64,000 bases of DNA from Acinetobacter colistiniresistens (GCF_000413935.1 NZ_KE340380.1:434001-498000); one strand, 5' to 3'; numbered from the stretch's first letter, positions 35,915-45,928 are shown. Translations and numbers: made by a program. Notes: a model not told the origin generated them from the letters alone.

Positions 35915-36526
35915 TTAACCATTAAAAAGACGATTCTGCTGGACGCTTAAACCTTTTCTGATACGTAAAGCTTGTTTGAGGCTAGGAACATCATTTTGCC
36001 ATTGTTTGAGGACTAGAATGATGGCAATGATTTCAGTTCGCGTTAAAACACCTAACCAAAAAACGATCCAGAATAAAATTTGGCCTTGTCCTGTGAGCGT
36101 GACTTGTACCAACAAAGCGAAGAGAAATAAGGTCCAAATTTTTGCGCCGAGGCTATGGGTTGCCACTTCTTTACGGAACTTAATAAAACTCACAAGGTAA
36201 ATTGCAACTTCAAATAGCGTCAGAATAATGATGGGCCAGAAATATTGTTTAAAAAAATAGGGTTGTTGTAAATAAATTGAAGCAATTGCACAAATAAAGA
36301 AAACTTGGTCAATGTTAGAGTCTAATCGGCGTAATTTTTCGTTTGATATGCCTAGGCGTCTGGCAATGATGCCATCAAAAATATCACTCAGCAGTCCGAG
36401 CGTCAGAAAGATCACAGTAAAAATAGGATAGAAGTTAGGCTGAAGTAGTGTGACTGCAACAATAAGAAAACCCAGCACCAATCTGGAATAGATAAGTAAA
36501 GTCGGGATTTGATGTTTTAAAGGCAT
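35915..36526 (-). CDS. CDP-alcohol phosphatidyltransferase family protein (variant motif)
   Basis: 203 residues with about five to six helices. The CDP-OH motif is nearly complete: Asp48, Asp51-Gly52, Ala55-Arg56, Asp69 and Asp73, which are the metal and catalytic aspartates. The second glycine of the consensus is replaced by Leu65. The form LRRLDSNIDQ is seen in a subset of family members of unknown product. It would transfer a phosphatidyl or similar group from a CDP-linked donor in the inner membrane. Monocistronic. Confidence 0.8.
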   Translation of the reverse strand: MPLKHQIPTLLIYSRLVLGFLIVAVTLLQPNFYPIFTVIFLTLGLLSDIFDGIIARRLGISNEKLRRLDSNIDQVFFICAIASIYLQQPYFFKQYFWPIIILTLFEVAIYLVSFIKFRKEVATHSLGAKIWTLFLFALLVQVTLTGQGQILFWIVFWLGVLTRTEIIAIILVLKQWQNDVPSLKQALRIRKGLSVQQNRLFNG

Positions 36527-36607
36527 TAAATAGGCAGCATAAGAGTGTGCTCGAAGTATAGCAGGCGATAATAATTAATAAGACTAAAAGTAACATATTG
36601 CATAAAA

Positions 36608-36635
36608 AACAACAGCCTAACTAGAGGCTGTTGTT
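36608..36635 (-). terminator. Terminator of alkaline phosphatase gene
   Basis: AACAACAGCCT (36608-36618) and AGGCTGTTGTT (36625-36635) form an 11-bp stem. The - strand continues into TTTTTT. Confidence 0.88.
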
Positions 36636-36652
36636 CAAAGGTATGTAAAATA

Positions 36653-38137
36653 TTACTGAATACCTAAAGCATCTTTCATAATGAAGAACAAATCTGTTTG
36701 ATCAAGTAAGCCTGATACGTTGGCAGCACGAGGCCCATATGCCGCAATACGGACTTGGGATCCAGTATGATGTTGACTTGAACCTTCTGGTGCTGTGCCA
36801 TAATTGATTGCCATTGCAACACCATCTTTGGTTTTTAGTGCTGCTGTTTGACCTGGACTCTCACCTTTAATTGGAATGATCTGGCTGGTATGTGCATGAT
36901 CACCAGTAACGATAATCAAGGTGTCGCCATGCGCTTTGGCGAATTTAAGCGCAACCTGAATAGCGTCATCCAGTTGTACGGTTTCGCCAATTTGGCCACA
37001 CGGATCTGCTGCATGGTTCCGTTTATCAATTGAGCCACTTTCAATTTGTAAGAAGAAACCTTTTGGATTGGGTTTTAGTAGCTCGAGCGCTTTCTCGGTC
37101 ATTTGTGCTAAACGAGGGGTTGAGCTGGTAAATGCGGTATTGTCTCTACAGCTTTCAGCTTCTTTTTTATGACCATTCAGTTGTGTGTTCGGGCCACTCC
37201 AAATTACAGGCAGATTACCGTCGGCAAATAAACCCAGTAGAGGCTGATTTTGATCGGCAAGATTGACTGCTTTAAGTGAGTTAAGGTCTTCAACAATGTG
37301 ATAGTTTTCTAATTTTGCACGTTCAAGTAATGTTTTACCCTGGAAAGGGCCTGCTTTGGCAATTTGATAGAAGCTTTTTCTACCGCCACCTAAAGTTACA
37401 TCTGCACGGGCTGATAAAAGTTGTTCGGTGATTGAACCGAGACCGCCATTTTCAAGCGCGCTATCGGCACAATTTGCTGAGGTTTCATTTGGACCATAGC
37501 ATTTACGTGAACTGATATGAGCAACTAAGGCAGCAGGTGTTGCATCCTGTAATTCAGTTGTCGTGACATTACCTGTTGCAAAACCTGCTTTTTTGGCCAG
37601 TTCCAAGATTGTGGCATGATGTTTTTTGTAGATATCTAAACCGAGCGCATTATTATAGGTTTTAATCCCTGAAGCCCATGCTGTTGCAGAAGCTGCTGAG
37701 TCTGTTACATAATCAATATTGCCATTTTTATCGAGTGCATATGTTGTATAGCTACCCGTGAATGGTAATACATCTAAGCCTTTAAAGTAGCCAGCGGCAC
37801 CTTCGGCATAATTACGTGCAGCAGTGATTTCTGAATCGCTCGTCCCATCTCCAATAAATAAAATGATATTTTTTACAGTTTTGTCGCTTAAAGAATCTTT
37901 CATCGCTTGTGTTCGCTCTTTCTTTAAACGGGTTGCACCACCAAATTGACGGATATCACCACGGGCTCCAGCTTCAAGTAATTCACCAGGTTGAGCATCT
38001 GGTGATGGTGTTGGCTGCTCTGTGGTTGGAGGTGGTTGTGGTGTTGGTTGAGGTTGCTTAGAAGAAGAGTCGTGATCATTGCCACAAGCGACCAATAGAG
38101 AAATAACAGCAGGTAAAAGTAATAGTTTAAATTTCAC
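36653..38137 (-). CDS. phoA: Alkaline phosphatase, lipoprotein form
   Basis: 494 residues. The phosphatase domain has Asp97 (IGDGTSD), nucleophile Ser147 in [13 protein letters not shown], a [12 protein letters not shown] metal-site segment and GDHAHTS near the end, in the order of the alkaline phosphatase superfamily (E. coli PhoA Asp51, Ser102). The N-terminus is a lipoprotein signal with lipobox LVAC and Cys18, then a Pro/Gln/Thr-rich tether of about 35 residues. The enzyme is therefore probably membrane-tethered rather than free. No Pho box is apparent upstream. Gene symbol by family. Confidence 0.88.
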   Translation of the reverse strand: MKFKLLLLPAVISLLVACGNDHDSSSKQPQPTPQPPPTTEQPTPSPDAQPGELLEAGARGDIRQFGGATRLKKERTQAMKDSLSDKTVKNIILFIGDGTSDSEITAARNYAEGAAGYFKGLDVLPFTGSYTTYALDKNGNIDYVTDSAASATAWASGIKTYNNALGLDIYKKHHATILELAKKAGFATGNVTTTELQDATPAALVAHISSRKCYGPNETSANCADSALENGGLGSITEQLLSARADVTLGGGRKSFYQIAKAGPFQGKTLLERAKLENYHIVEDLNSLKAVNLADQNQPLLGLFADGNLPVIWSGPNTQLNGHKKEAESCRDNTAFTSSTPRLAQMTEKALELLKPNPKGFFLQIESGSIDKRNHAADPCGQIGETVQLDDAIQVALKFAKAHGDTLIIVTGDHAHTSQIIPIKGESPGQTAALKTKDGVAMAINYGTAPEGSSQHHTGSQVRIAAYGPRAANVSGLLDQTDLFFIMKDALGIQ

Positions 38138-38234
38138 GTGATTTCAACTTGAAAAATAGTTGAAAATGATAGTAATAATTAAATGTGAAGTTTTGGTTAA
38201 AATTATATTTTGAATTTCTTTAGTTTATTTCCAA

Positions 38235-38268
38235 TTCAGGCTGTGGAGCCTAGGTTCCATAGCCTGAA
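38235..38268 (-). terminator. Hairpin after the large lipoprotein gene
   Basis: TTCAGGCTGTGGA (38235-38247) pairs with 38256-38268, with one G-T pair. The following - strand sequence is only weakly T-rich, so termination efficiency is uncertain. Confidence 0.55.
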
Positions 38269-38281
38269 GAGCGTGTAAATA

Positions 38282-39799
38282 TTAGAACTTACATTGTAAT
38301 TGGGTCGTCTGTAGTTGATCTGGGGCTTTACGACCATCCAAACCTGCACTCGCACTGAGGACTTGATTTTGTTTTATTCTTAATTGAATGAAATTGTACT
38401 GAAGCGTACTGTTGTTGGGCTCTGTGGAGCTACTATTTAATAAATATTCAGAATTGACTTTATCAACCTGTAACAAGTTATCTGTACTATCACCATCCAG
38501 TTTTGAGCTAAAAGTTTGCCCATCTTTTACTAACTCTAACTGGCCATCACCACGGATATTGAGTTGACAGTTACTGTTTGGATCTTTGTAATTGCCAATC
38601 AAATATTCAATGGATGGTAAGCCGGCACTGACAATATTGATTCCAGTGATGCCTTGTTTACATGGGTAAATGGAGCCATTACATGTTTCAGTTGTATCTG
38701 AGAACCCAACTGCACGGCGGTAATCACCAGCACCAATAACACGGAAAGCATCTGCTGTATTATTTATAGGGCCATTGCCAGCATAGGACTTTTGTTGCAG
38801 TGAGCTATAACCTTGCGGATTTAAGGCGGCTTGACGATAACTATCGGCCAGTTGTAATACTGCTTGTTTTAATGAAGCAGCAAAAGCATCTCTTGCGTTT
38901 TTTTGATTTGCTGCAATGAATAAAAGATTGTTCTTAGATGGGTCAATATTGTCTGGCGTCGCAGTGACTAATGATGTGAGTGTACTTTGATCGCCGCGTA
39001 ATTTTTTGGCATCAAGATAACCATCTTTTAAATCTACTGCTAAATTTTTGGTAAATTCAGCAAAGTTATTGTTGGGGTAAAGATTTGCCCATTGTTGAAT
39101 AAAACCAAAACTGAGATAGGTATTGATGTATGAATTTAAGTTTAATGTGGCATCTTGGGGTGAAAATATATTTAAAATAGAGGAGGAGCTTAGGTTGGGA
39201 ATATCTAATTGATAAAAGGCACTTGTTAAAGCTGAATTTACGTCTGCAGTGGCCAGATTTAATTGAGAAGCACTCACTTTTGTAGGATTGATATTAATAT
39301 CTGTTGGTAGGGAACCAGAACGAACCAAGGCACGTTGATAAATTGCTTCTGAACTTGGATTAATATAAATCGTTTGCGTAAGACTGTTGGTATTGACTTC
39401 AACCAGACTATGCAAGGTCATAGAAACATTTTGATATTGACTGTTTTGAAAGTCAAAAACCAATGAGTTAGGAGTCGTTGAGATCTCAATGCGGTATAAA
39501 CGTTCTTTATTTAGAACACGCGGTAGAGTGATATTAATGTTGGCAGTTGTACTTAGGTTTTGTTCCAGAACAAGAGTATTATCAAAATTATCAAAGATTT
39601 TAAGCACAACATCTCGCATTTCAACCGCAGCAATAATATTGAAACTCTTGGGTTTAGGTTCAGTGACTGTTGGTGTTGTCTCTACTTTTGCACTGCTTTC
39701 ACCACTTCCACAGCCAATTAATGTAGAGCTGAGTAGAAGGGCGCTTAGTCCTAAGCAGATATGATGATGTAATCTTTGTTTTGGCATCAAAGAAGGCAT
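38282..39799 (-). CDS. Large lipoprotein of unknown function
   Basis: 505 residues. The start at 39799 has GGAG seven bases upstream. A lipoprotein signal peptide with lipobox LIGC near residue 29 is followed by GSGESS and a Thr/Pro linker. Then comes an early beta-rich part (about 50-150) and a long mostly helical, Asn/Ser/Gln-rich body. Four cysteines lie in the last 140 residues, one three residues from the end. No family recognised. It precedes phoA in the same direction with a 140-base gap that contains a hairpin. Confidence 0.7.
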   Translation of the reverse strand: MPSLMPKQRLHHHICLGLSALLLSSTLIGCGSGESSAKVETTPTVTEPKPKSFNIIAAVEMRDVVLKIFDNFDNTLVLEQNLSTTANINITLPRVLNKERLYRIEISTTPNSLVFDFQNSQYQNVSMTLHSLVEVNTNSLTQTIYINPSSEAIYQRALVRSGSLPTDININPTKVSASQLNLATADVNSALTSAFYQLDIPNLSSSSILNIFSPQDATLNLNSYINTYLSFGFIQQWANLYPNNNFAEFTKNLAVDLKDGYLDAKKLRGDQSTLTSLVTATPDNIDPSKNNLLFIAANQKNARDAFAASLKQAVLQLADSYRQAALNPQGYSSLQQKSYAGNGPINNTADAFRVIGAGDYRRAVGFSDTTETCNGSIYPCKQGITGINIVSAGLPSIEYLIGNYKDPNSNCQLNIRGDGQLELVKDGQTFSSKLDGDSTDNLLQVDKVNSEYLLNSSSTEPNNSTLQYNFIQLRIKQNQVLSASAGLDGRKAPDQLQTTQLQCKF

Positions 39800-40073
39800 T
39801 CCAGCTCTCCAAAAAATTTTGCATCCATGAAATTTATTATTACCGCAATTTTTTTATTCTATTCGAATAGTGAAATGATTCAATAGTATTTCTTGACCAA
39901 TGGTAGAATCAGTTTAAATATAATGCGTTTATTGATATTCATTTATCGGCTTCTGGCTGTTTAATGCTGATGGATTACATTTTTATTTTCTTAAAAGTTA
40001 GACACTTGAAGATTGTGTAAAATTCGGCAAACTGCCATACTGTTTATCTAAATGAACGCTTGAGGTGTCACAC

Positions 40074-41123
40074 GTGATTTCTGTTGGTATTGTTGGTGGA
40101 ACTGGATACACTGGGGTTGAGCTATTACGTCTTTTATTAAGACATTCACAAGTTCAGGTTCGTATTCTCACTTCTCGAACAGAAGCAGGAAAGCGCGTCG
40201 CAGATATGTTCCCGAGCTTACGCGGACATACAACACTTAAGTTTTCTGATCTGGATTTAGATCAATTAGCGCAATGTGATGTTGTATTTTTTGCTACTCC
40301 ACATGGTGTTGCAATGCAACATGCAGAAAAACTCGTCGCTGCTGGCACTAAAGTGATTGATCTTGCTGCTGATTTCCGTTTACAAGACTTGGCTCAGTTT
40401 GAAAAATGGTACGGTATGCAACATAGTTGTCCTGCTATGTTAAAAGATTCTGTATATGGTTTAACTGAATTAAATCGCGAAAGAATCAAACAAGCACAAG
40501 TTATTGGTAATCCAGGTTGTTATCCAACCACAGTGCAACTGGGTCTGGCACCATTACTTAAAACGTCAAGTCAGCTTATTGATACACAAAGTATCATTGT
40601 GGATGCGAAATCAGGCGTATCTGGGGCAGGCCGCAAAGCAAGCCTTGGCATGATTTACAGTGAGAATGCTGATAATTTTAAAGCGTATGGTGTTGCTGGG
40701 CATCGCCATCACCCAGAAATTGTTGAAGCGCTGGAAAATATCTCTGGGCAAAAAGGACAGTTTGATCAGCTTATTTTTGTTCCACATTTAGTACCTATGA
40801 TTCGCGGCATGCTAAGTACAATTTATGTTGACTTAACTGAGCAAGGTCAGCAAATTGACTTACAAGCTCACTATGAAAACTTTTATAAAAATGAACGATT
40901 TGTCGATGTTATGCCTGCGAATAGTTCACCAGAAACACGTAGTGTTCGTGGTGCCAATGAACTCAGAATTGCACTCTATCGCCCACAACCAAATAAACTG
41001 ATCATTCTGGTTGCGCAAGATAACTTGGTGAAAGGTGCAGCAGGTCAGGCGATTCAAAATATGAACTTAATGTTTGGTTTTGATGAAGCAGCAGGCTTGG
41101 AAGGTATTGGTTTATTACCATAA
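40074..41123 (+). CDS. argC: N-acetyl-gamma-glutamyl-phosphate reductase
   Basis: 349 residues from a GTG at 40074, chosen because GAGG lies eight bases upstream; a GTG three codons earlier would be too close to that site. Third step of arginine synthesis: NADPH reduction of acetylglutamyl phosphate. The nucleotide loop [10 protein letters not shown] opens the protein and the catalytic Cys149 is in GNPGCYPT. The later [10 protein letters not shown] and [10 protein letters not shown] with the catalytic His are all present. Type 1 (long) ArgC. Monocistronic or in one transcript with the following membrane protein. Confidence 0.95.
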   Translation: MISVGIVGGTGYTGVELLRLLLRHSQVQVRILTSRTEAGKRVADMFPSLRGHTTLKFSDLDLDQLAQCDVVFFATPHGVAMQHAEKLVAAGTKVIDLAADFRLQDLAQFEKWYGMQHSCPAMLKDSVYGLTELNRERIKQAQVIGNPGCYPTTVQLGLAPLLKTSSQLIDTQSIIVDAKSGVSGAGRKASLGMIYSENADNFKAYGVAGHRHHPEIVEALENISGQKGQFDQLIFVPHLVPMIRGMLSTIYVDLTEQGQQIDLQAHYENFYKNERFVDVMPANSSPETRSVRGANELRIALYRPQPNKLIILVAQDNLVKGAAGQAIQNMNLMFGFDEAAGLEGIGLLP

Positions 41124-41198
41124 AAAACTCTTTTTTACTTCACACACATTTAAATTTCGATTTTAATGTGTGCTTTGATGCAGATCATAACGATAGAG

Positions 41199-41954
41199 AT
41201 GATGATGGAAAACGTTGAACCGACTACTTCACCAGACAGTTCCGTTGAAAAAAATAAATTCTTAAAAACGAATTTACCTTTGATTATTGGCGCTACGATT
41301 TTGATCGGTAGCAGTTTTATGCTTGGTTATACTGTTGGTCACCGTCAAGGTTTAACTGTAGTGGGTTATGATGCAGATGCTGAGCAGTTGGTTGATGTTG
41401 TTCAGAAGCAAAAAACCGCTTTAGATTCAGTTGGCAAAAGTTTGAATGCTGCTGTTCAAGAGCGAGATATGGCTGTGAGTAATGCAGATGACTTGTTCAA
41501 GTCTGTGAACCAGGCTAATGCTGACAAAACCCAGTTTGAAGGAATGAATGCGATTTATCGTGATATCTTGAGACAGCGTGGTGGTGTGAGTTTAACAATC
41601 CAGAATATGGCGATTAAATCATTACCTGAAAATGCATTTGAATATCAGATTGATCTTGTTCAAGTTAGCCCAAATAAACGCCGTGCATCAGGTTCGGTTG
41701 AATTACGCCTGATTAAAGATACTGAGGTTTTGGTCGTACCTTTAGAAGATAGAAACTTTAACTTTGAAGATTTTGAGCGTTTAACCGGGCGTTGGACAAT
41801 GCCTAAGGGCTTTACACCTCAATTCATTGAAGTACGTTTGACAGGATCAGGTACACCTGTAATTAAACGTTTTAGCTGGCAACGTGGTAAGCCTGTGGAT
41901 GTAAGTTCAGCTTTTGTATCAGAAATCCCGCAAGCCGAAGCGAATGCTCAATAA
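41199..41954 (+). CDS. Single-pass membrane protein with periplasmic coiled coil (DUF6776-like)
   Basis: About 251 residues. Three consecutive ATGs (41199, 41202, 41205) make the start uncertain by up to two residues. A short cytoplasmic tail is followed by one helix (about 26-46, ending GYTVGHRQG). Then comes a coiled-coil stretch (about 60-115) and a C-terminal beta-rich domain with RASGSVELRLIKD and FIEVRLTG. This resembles the DUF6776 family; function unknown. It lies just before clpS in the same direction. Confidence 0.68.
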   Translation: MMMENVEPTTSPDSSVEKNKFLKTNLPLIIGATILIGSSFMLGYTVGHRQGLTVVGYDADAEQLVDVVQKQKTALDSVGKSLNAAVQERDMAVSNADDLFKSVNQANADKTQFEGMNAIYRDILRQRGGVSLTIQNMAIKSLPENAFEYQIDLVQVSPNKRRASGSVELRLIKDTEVLVVPLEDRNFNFEDFERLTGRWTMPKGFTPQFIEVRLTGSGTPVIKRFSWQRGKPVDVSSAFVSEIPQAEANAQ

Positions 41955-41977
41955 TTTTTTTAGATTAAGAACTCAAT

Positions 41978-42391
41978 ATGCGAAGATACAAACGCCAAAT
42001 GAATTTAAGTGAAGTGAAAAACTCTTTTCATCAATCAGGTTATGTCGATTGGCACTTAAATCCACGTTTAAGTGATTCGCAAGAGGATCATGAAGGTGAG
42101 GTGGTTGTACAAACTGCCCCACCAGAGTTAAAACGACCGCCTTTATATGCGGTTGTGTTAATGAATGATGATTACACGCCGATGGATTTTGTCATTGAAG
42201 TTCTACAAAGCTATTTTGGGCTGGACTTTGATCAGGCCAGTCAAGTGATGCTCACTGTTCATTATGAAGGTAAGGGAACAGCCGGTATTTACCCACGAGA
42301 TATTGCTGAAACCAAAGCCAATCAAGTGAATAACTATGCCCGTTCGCAAGGCCACCCTTTATTGTGTCAGATCGAACCTGAGCAGCGTTAA
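41978..42391 (+). CDS. clpS: ATP-dependent Clp protease adaptor ClpS
   Basis: 137 residues from the ATG at 41978; a second ATG at 41999 is possible. The core (about 53-130) has [14 protein letters not shown] (the N-end-rule residue pocket with Asn-Asp-Asp) and [12 protein letters not shown] with the pocket His. ClpS delivers N-degron substrates to ClpA. The N-terminal extension of about 50 residues is longer than in E. coli (106 total). The stop codon lies inside the first unit of the following repeat array. clpA follows after an unusual 660-base gap. Confidence 0.95.
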   Translation: MRRYKRQMNLSEVKNSFHQSGYVDWHLNPRLSDSQEDHEGEVVVQTAPPELKRPPLYAVVLMNDDYTPMDFVIEVLQSYFGLDFDQASQVMLTVHYEGKGTAGIYPRDIAETKANQVNNYARSQGHPLLCQIEPEQR

Positions 42392-42620
42392 GAAAAGCAA
42401 CGCTTTTTAGCTGCGCAAGACGAGCAACTATGTTGCGAGTAAAAGCGTTAAGAAAAGCAACGCTCTTGCGGAATTTCATTCCTCATGCGCAAGGCGAACA
42501 TCTATGCTGTGAGTAAAGGCGTTAAGAAAGCAATGCACTTGCGGAATATTATTCCTCATGCGCAAGACCTGACACCATGATATGGCTCATATGCTGCGAG
42601 TGAAAGTGTTAAGAAATATC
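42386..42620. repeat. Array of imperfect direct repeats at the clpS 3' end
   Basis: Units begin with CGTTAAGAAA at 42386, 42446 and 42520, and a last TGTTAAGAAA at 42607, giving unit lengths of 60, 74 and 87 bases. Each unit ends in a variant of GCGCAAGACGAGCA...TGTTGCGAGTAAA. Units two and three add CTTGCGGAAT...ATTCC...CGCAAG, which can fold. The first unit starts within the clpS stop codon. Confidence 0.8.
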
Positions 42621-42684
42621 CACTTTCATTTCGTTTTTCGAAACAAAGGGTAGTTCAAAGCATATATTGTTTTATGCTAAAAAC

Positions 42685-42792
42685 ATGAAACAATATACTG
42701 AGTATTTCTATGTTAAACCTATGTATAATTTGTTAGGCTTTAAGCAACACCATTCAGTATTACAATTTTTCATAGGTTTAATGTTGTTTCAT
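42685..42792. repeat. Nested inverted repeats between repeat array and decayed clpS
   Basis: ATGAAACAA (42685-42693) pairs with TTGTTTCAT (42784-42792). Inside it, TTAAACCTATG (42713-42723) pairs with CATAGGTTTAA (42771-42781). A further ATATTGTTT/AAACAATAT pair overlaps the left side. It could be the remains of a small mobile element; no reading frame is inside. Confidence 0.55.
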
Positions 42793-42803
42793 AAATTAAT
42801 AAC

Positions 42804-43025
42804 TATTCCGCTGTCTTTTTGAACAATTGGATCAGTCTTCTTCTCTTTGTAATTGAATTTTTACAACAATACTTGGTTTTGAATCTTGACCAAGATACTC
42901 AACTAATGCTAACAGTAGATTATGAAGCAAAGAGGCTTGTAGACGTGTATTCAATTACGCTTACAGAAGCTCAGCGGATCAAGTCAATAATCAGCTTTTT
43001 CACTGAAAGATGTGTCTTTTTTTGA
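42804..43025 (+). pseudogene. Decayed second copy of clpS
   Basis: Reading from 42804, the frame aligns without a gap to the ClpS core encoded just upstream. The matches include Y-x-x-V-x-x-N, then FVIE-x-LQ-x-Y, LDFDQ-type LNLDQD, QxMLTVxYExK and a D-I/S-x-T/E-A tail. The pocket residues are lost: Asn-Asp-Asp-Tyr-Thr-Pro becomes Asn-Asn-Trp-Ile-Ser-Leu, and the pocket His becomes Asp. No 5' part and no start codon with a ribosome-binding site are present. It is best read as a degenerate tandem duplicate, translated little or not at all. Confidence 0.8.
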
Positions 43026-43051
43026 TAAAGCTCAAGATATAAGGGGGTTAC

Positions 43052-45337
43052 ATGCTCAGTCGTCAATTAGAAGTATCGTTACGTTTGGCTGTTAGCATGG
43101 CTCGTCAAAAGAGACATGAGTTTCTGACAGTTGAACATTTGTTGCTTGCCTTGCTAGATAATGATTCTGCCGTGAATGCATTAAAAGCATGTGGCGCGGA
43201 TATCGTTACTTTGCGTAAAGAATTAGAGGAATATGTAGAGCAACATACCCCAAAACTTGGTGATAATAGCGAACAAGCTCCTCATCCAACGGAGAGTTTT
43301 GATCGAATTTTACAACGCGCAATCTTCCATGTTCAATCAAGCGGCGGTGACCGTACGGTTGAAGGTGCTGACGTTTTAGTTGCGATGTATTCAGAAAGAG
43401 ATTCGTTTGCTGTTTATTTACTTAAACGTCATCAAATTAACCGTTTAACTTTGACTCAATACTTGTCTCATGGCACCCGAAAAGATGAGATTCAAGTTGA
43501 AGAAGAAGTCGAAGATATTGAAGGTGAAAGTGCAGCTTCAGCAAATGCTGGACCACTTGAACAATATACGCTGAACTTAAATGTCGAAGCGCAAAAGGGC
43601 AAAACCGATCCGTTAATTGGACGTGAAAAAGAAATTGAGCGTGCAGCCCAAATCTTGTGCCGTCGTCGTAAAAACAATCCACTTTTAGTCGGTGACCCCG
43701 GTGTAGGCAAAACTTCGATTGCTGAAGGGTTAGCATGGCTGATTGTGAATGGTAAAGCACCAAAACCATTGGCAAATGCAGAAGTTTATAGTTTAGACAT
43801 TGGTGCCTTGGTTGCAGGGACTAAATATCGTGGCGACTTTGAAAAGCGTTTGAAACAGCTTTTGAATGCGTTGAAAAAGAATCCAAATGCGATTTTATTT
43901 ATTGATGAAATTCATATGATCATTGGTGCTGGTTCGAGTATGGGTAGCACAATGGACGCATCGAATTTAATTAAACCTGCTTTGGCGAATGGGACTTTAC
44001 GTTGCATCGGTTCAACAACTTTTCAGGAATATCGTCAGGTATTCGAAAAAGACCATGCCTTGTCTCGCCGTTTCCAAAAGATTGATGTGAATGAGCCAAG
44101 CATCAATGAAACGATTGAAATTTTACGTGGTTTGAAAAACAAGTTCGAAGATTTTCATCATGTCGAATATGATGACAAAGCATTGGTTGCTGCAGTTGAG
44201 TTATCGGCTAAATTTATCAATGATCGTTTCTTACCAGACAAAGCAATTGATGTGATTGATGAAGCTGGGGCTCAACGCCGTTTAAAAGCTGAGATTGATG
44301 GTACAACGATTTCAGTTGAAAATATTGAAGATATCGTATCCAAGATTGCTCGTATTCCACCGAAAACAGTGTCTAAAGATGACAAATCGGTACTTGAAAA
44401 TCTGGAACGTGATTTGAAACGTGTAGTATTTGGTCAGGATGAGGCGATTACAGCACTTGCATCAGCGATCAAATTGTCACGTGCAGGTTTAAAAGCACCG
44501 GATAAACCAGTCGGCAGCTTTGTTTTTGCTGGTCCAACAGGTGTGGGTAAAACCGAAGTGACCAAACAACTTGCCAAGTTGTTGGGTGTAGAGCTGGTTC
44601 GTTTCGATATGTCTGAGTATATGGAGCGTCATGCAGTTTCTCGTTTGATCGGTGCGCCTCCGGGTTATGTTGGTTATGATCAAGGTGGTTTGTTGACCGA
44701 CGCGATTCATAAAAATCCGCATTGTGTCTTGTTATTAGATGAAATCGAGAAAGCACACCCAGATGTATTTAACTTGTTATTACAAGTCATGGATCATGGT
44801 GCTTTGACAGATAATAATGGTCGTAAATCTGACTTCAGAAATGTGATTATTGTTCTTACCACCAACATTGGTGCAGAGAGTATTGTCCGTGCAAGTATTG
44901 GTTTCACTGAGCAAGATCATAGTGCAGATAACCAAGATGCAATGAAACGTGCATTCTCGCCTGAATTCCGTAACCGTTTGGATGGTGTGATTCAATTTAA
45001 AGCACTTCCGACTACGATCATCGATTCAGTGGTAGATAAATTCTTGACTGAGTTGCAAGCACAGCTTGATGAAAAACAAGTGGTACTTGATGTTGATCAA
45101 AGTGCACGTGATTGGTTATCAGCCAATGGCTATGACCGTCTCATGGGGGCTCGTCCAATGCAACGTCTGATTCAGGAACATTTGAAAAAGCCGCTTGCTG
45201 AGATGATTTTGTTTGGTGAACTTGCTGAGCATGGTGGTAATGTTGCTGTTTCTGTAAAAACAGAAAATGGCAAAGAAGTCGGCTTAAAATTGGAAGTCTT
45301 TGAAGATCATATTAACCCGAGTGCTGAACCTGCTTAA
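43052..45337 (+). CDS. clpA: ClpA, AAA+ unfoldase of the ClpAP protease
   Basis: 761 residues. Double Clp-N repeat domain (1-145), then two AAA+ modules. Walker A motifs are GDPGVGKT (214-221) and GPTGVGKTE (about 494); Walker B motifs are LFIDEIH and LLLDEIEKA. The IGL-type ClpP-contact loop is expected near the ASIGFTEQ segment of D2. It unfolds substrates, including those brought by ClpS, into ClpP. AGGGGG precedes the ATG. The stop overlaps the ynfA start (TAATG). Confidence 0.97.
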   Translation: MLSRQLEVSLRLAVSMARQKRHEFLTVEHLLLALLDNDSAVNALKACGADIVTLRKELEEYVEQHTPKLGDNSEQAPHPTESFDRILQRAIFHVQSSGGDRTVEGADVLVAMYSERDSFAVYLLKRHQINRLTLTQYLSHGTRKDEIQVEEEVEDIEGESAASANAGPLEQYTLNLNVEAQKGKTDPLIGREKEIERAAQILCRRRKNNPLLVGDPGVGKTSIAEGLAWLIVNGKAPKPLANAEVYSLDIGALVAGTKYRGDFEKRLKQLLNALKKNPNAILFIDEIHMIIGAGSSMGSTMDASNLIKPALANGTLRCIGSTTFQEYRQVFEKDHALSRRFQKIDVNEPSINETIEILRGLKNKFEDFHHVEYDDKALVAAVELSAKFINDRFLPDKAIDVIDEAGAQRRLKAEIDGTTISVENIEDIVSKIARIPPKTVSKDDKSVLENLERDLKRVVFGQDEAITALASAIKLSRAGLKAPDKPVGSFVFAGPTGVGKTEVTKQLAKLLGVELVRFDMSEYMERHAVSRLIGAPPGYVGYDQGGLLTDAIHKNPHCVLLLDEIEKAHPDVFNLLLQVMDHGALTDNNGRKSDFRNVIIVLTTNIGAESIVRASIGFTEQDHSADNQDAMKRAFSPEFRNRLDGVIQFKALPTTIIDSVVDKFLTELQAQLDEKQVVLDVDQSARDWLSANGYDRLMGARPMQRLIQEHLKKPLAEMILFGELAEHGGNVAVSVKTENGKEVGLKLEVFEDHINPSAEPA

Positions 45338-45699
45338 TGTTTGAACTATCTTTCTCGATAACCCAAGTACTTAAAGTATTTGGGTTATTTTTCGTCACAG
45401 CAATTGCTGAAATTCTAGGTTGTTATTTCCCTTATTTAATTTTGAATCAAGGCAAGTCGCATTGGTTGTGGATTCCGACAGCACTAAGCTTAGCGGTTTT
45501 TGTTTGGTTGCTGACTTTGCATCCTGCTGCATCAGGTCGTATTTATGCGGCTTATGGTGGAATTTATATATTTACTGCATTATTGTGGCTACGTTATGTT
45601 GATCAAGTCATGCTAACACGTTGGGACGTTTTAGGTGGTCTCGTTGTTTTGTGTGGCGCAGGTCTAATCATTTTGCAACCGCAAGGTTTAGTTCGTTAG
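45337..45699 (+). CDS. ynfA: YnfA/UPF0060 family membrane protein
   Basis: 120 residues with four helices. The family motifs are visible: [43 protein letters not shown] in two helices, and [14 protein letters not shown]. Related to small multidrug-resistance-type transporters; activity debated. It overlaps the clpA stop by one base, so it is translationally coupled to clpA, with a terminator after it. Confidence 0.92.
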   Translation: MFELSFSITQVLKVFGLFFVTAIAEILGCYFPYLILNQGKSHWLWIPTALSLAVFVWLLTLHPAASGRIYAAYGGIYIFTALLWLRYVDQVMLTRWDVLGGLVVLCGAGLIILQPQGLVR

Positions 45700-45709
45700 T
45701 TTTATTAAG

Positions 45710-45736
45710 CATGGTATATACCATGTTTAATTTTTT
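45710..45736 (+). terminator. Terminator after ynfA
   Basis: The perfect palindrome CATGGTATATACCATG (45710-45725) is followed by TTTAATTTTTT, closing the clpA-ynfA transcript. Confidence 0.7.
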
Positions 45737-45887
45737 GAATAAGAAAAGTAAAGCAACATAAAAGCACTAGGTTATGCTAATTATTCCGATTAAATAAGCA
45801 AAGCTATGATAAGCCTGAATTTAGGCACAAAGAGGCTACTTTTACGGCCTGTTATGAAAATCAGGCCGACAGAATACTGCTACGATT

Positions 45888-45906
45888 GATAATGATTTTT
45901 ATTTTC
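45888..45906 (+). promoter_or_regulatory. Fur box before the siderophore receptor gene
   Basis: GATAATGATTTTTATTTTC matches the 19-base Fur consensus at 15 positions by my count and lies 22 bases before the receptor start codon. A GC-rich 7-bp hairpin (CGGCCTG/CAGGCCG, 45845-45868) lies just upstream. Confidence 0.78.
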
Positions 45907-45928
45907 ATTGTTACAATCGAGTGTGTTC

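Noticed and set aside
39859..39870. 12-base palindrome CTATTCGAATAG upstream of argC
   Set aside because: Short, single, about 200 bases from the start codon and without a partner site; not enough to call an operator.
42252..42479. 75-codon - strand frame overlapping the end of clpS with repeated KSVAFLNA
   Set aside because: The apparent protein repeat is simply the translated DNA repeat units of 42386-42620; no ribosome-binding site.
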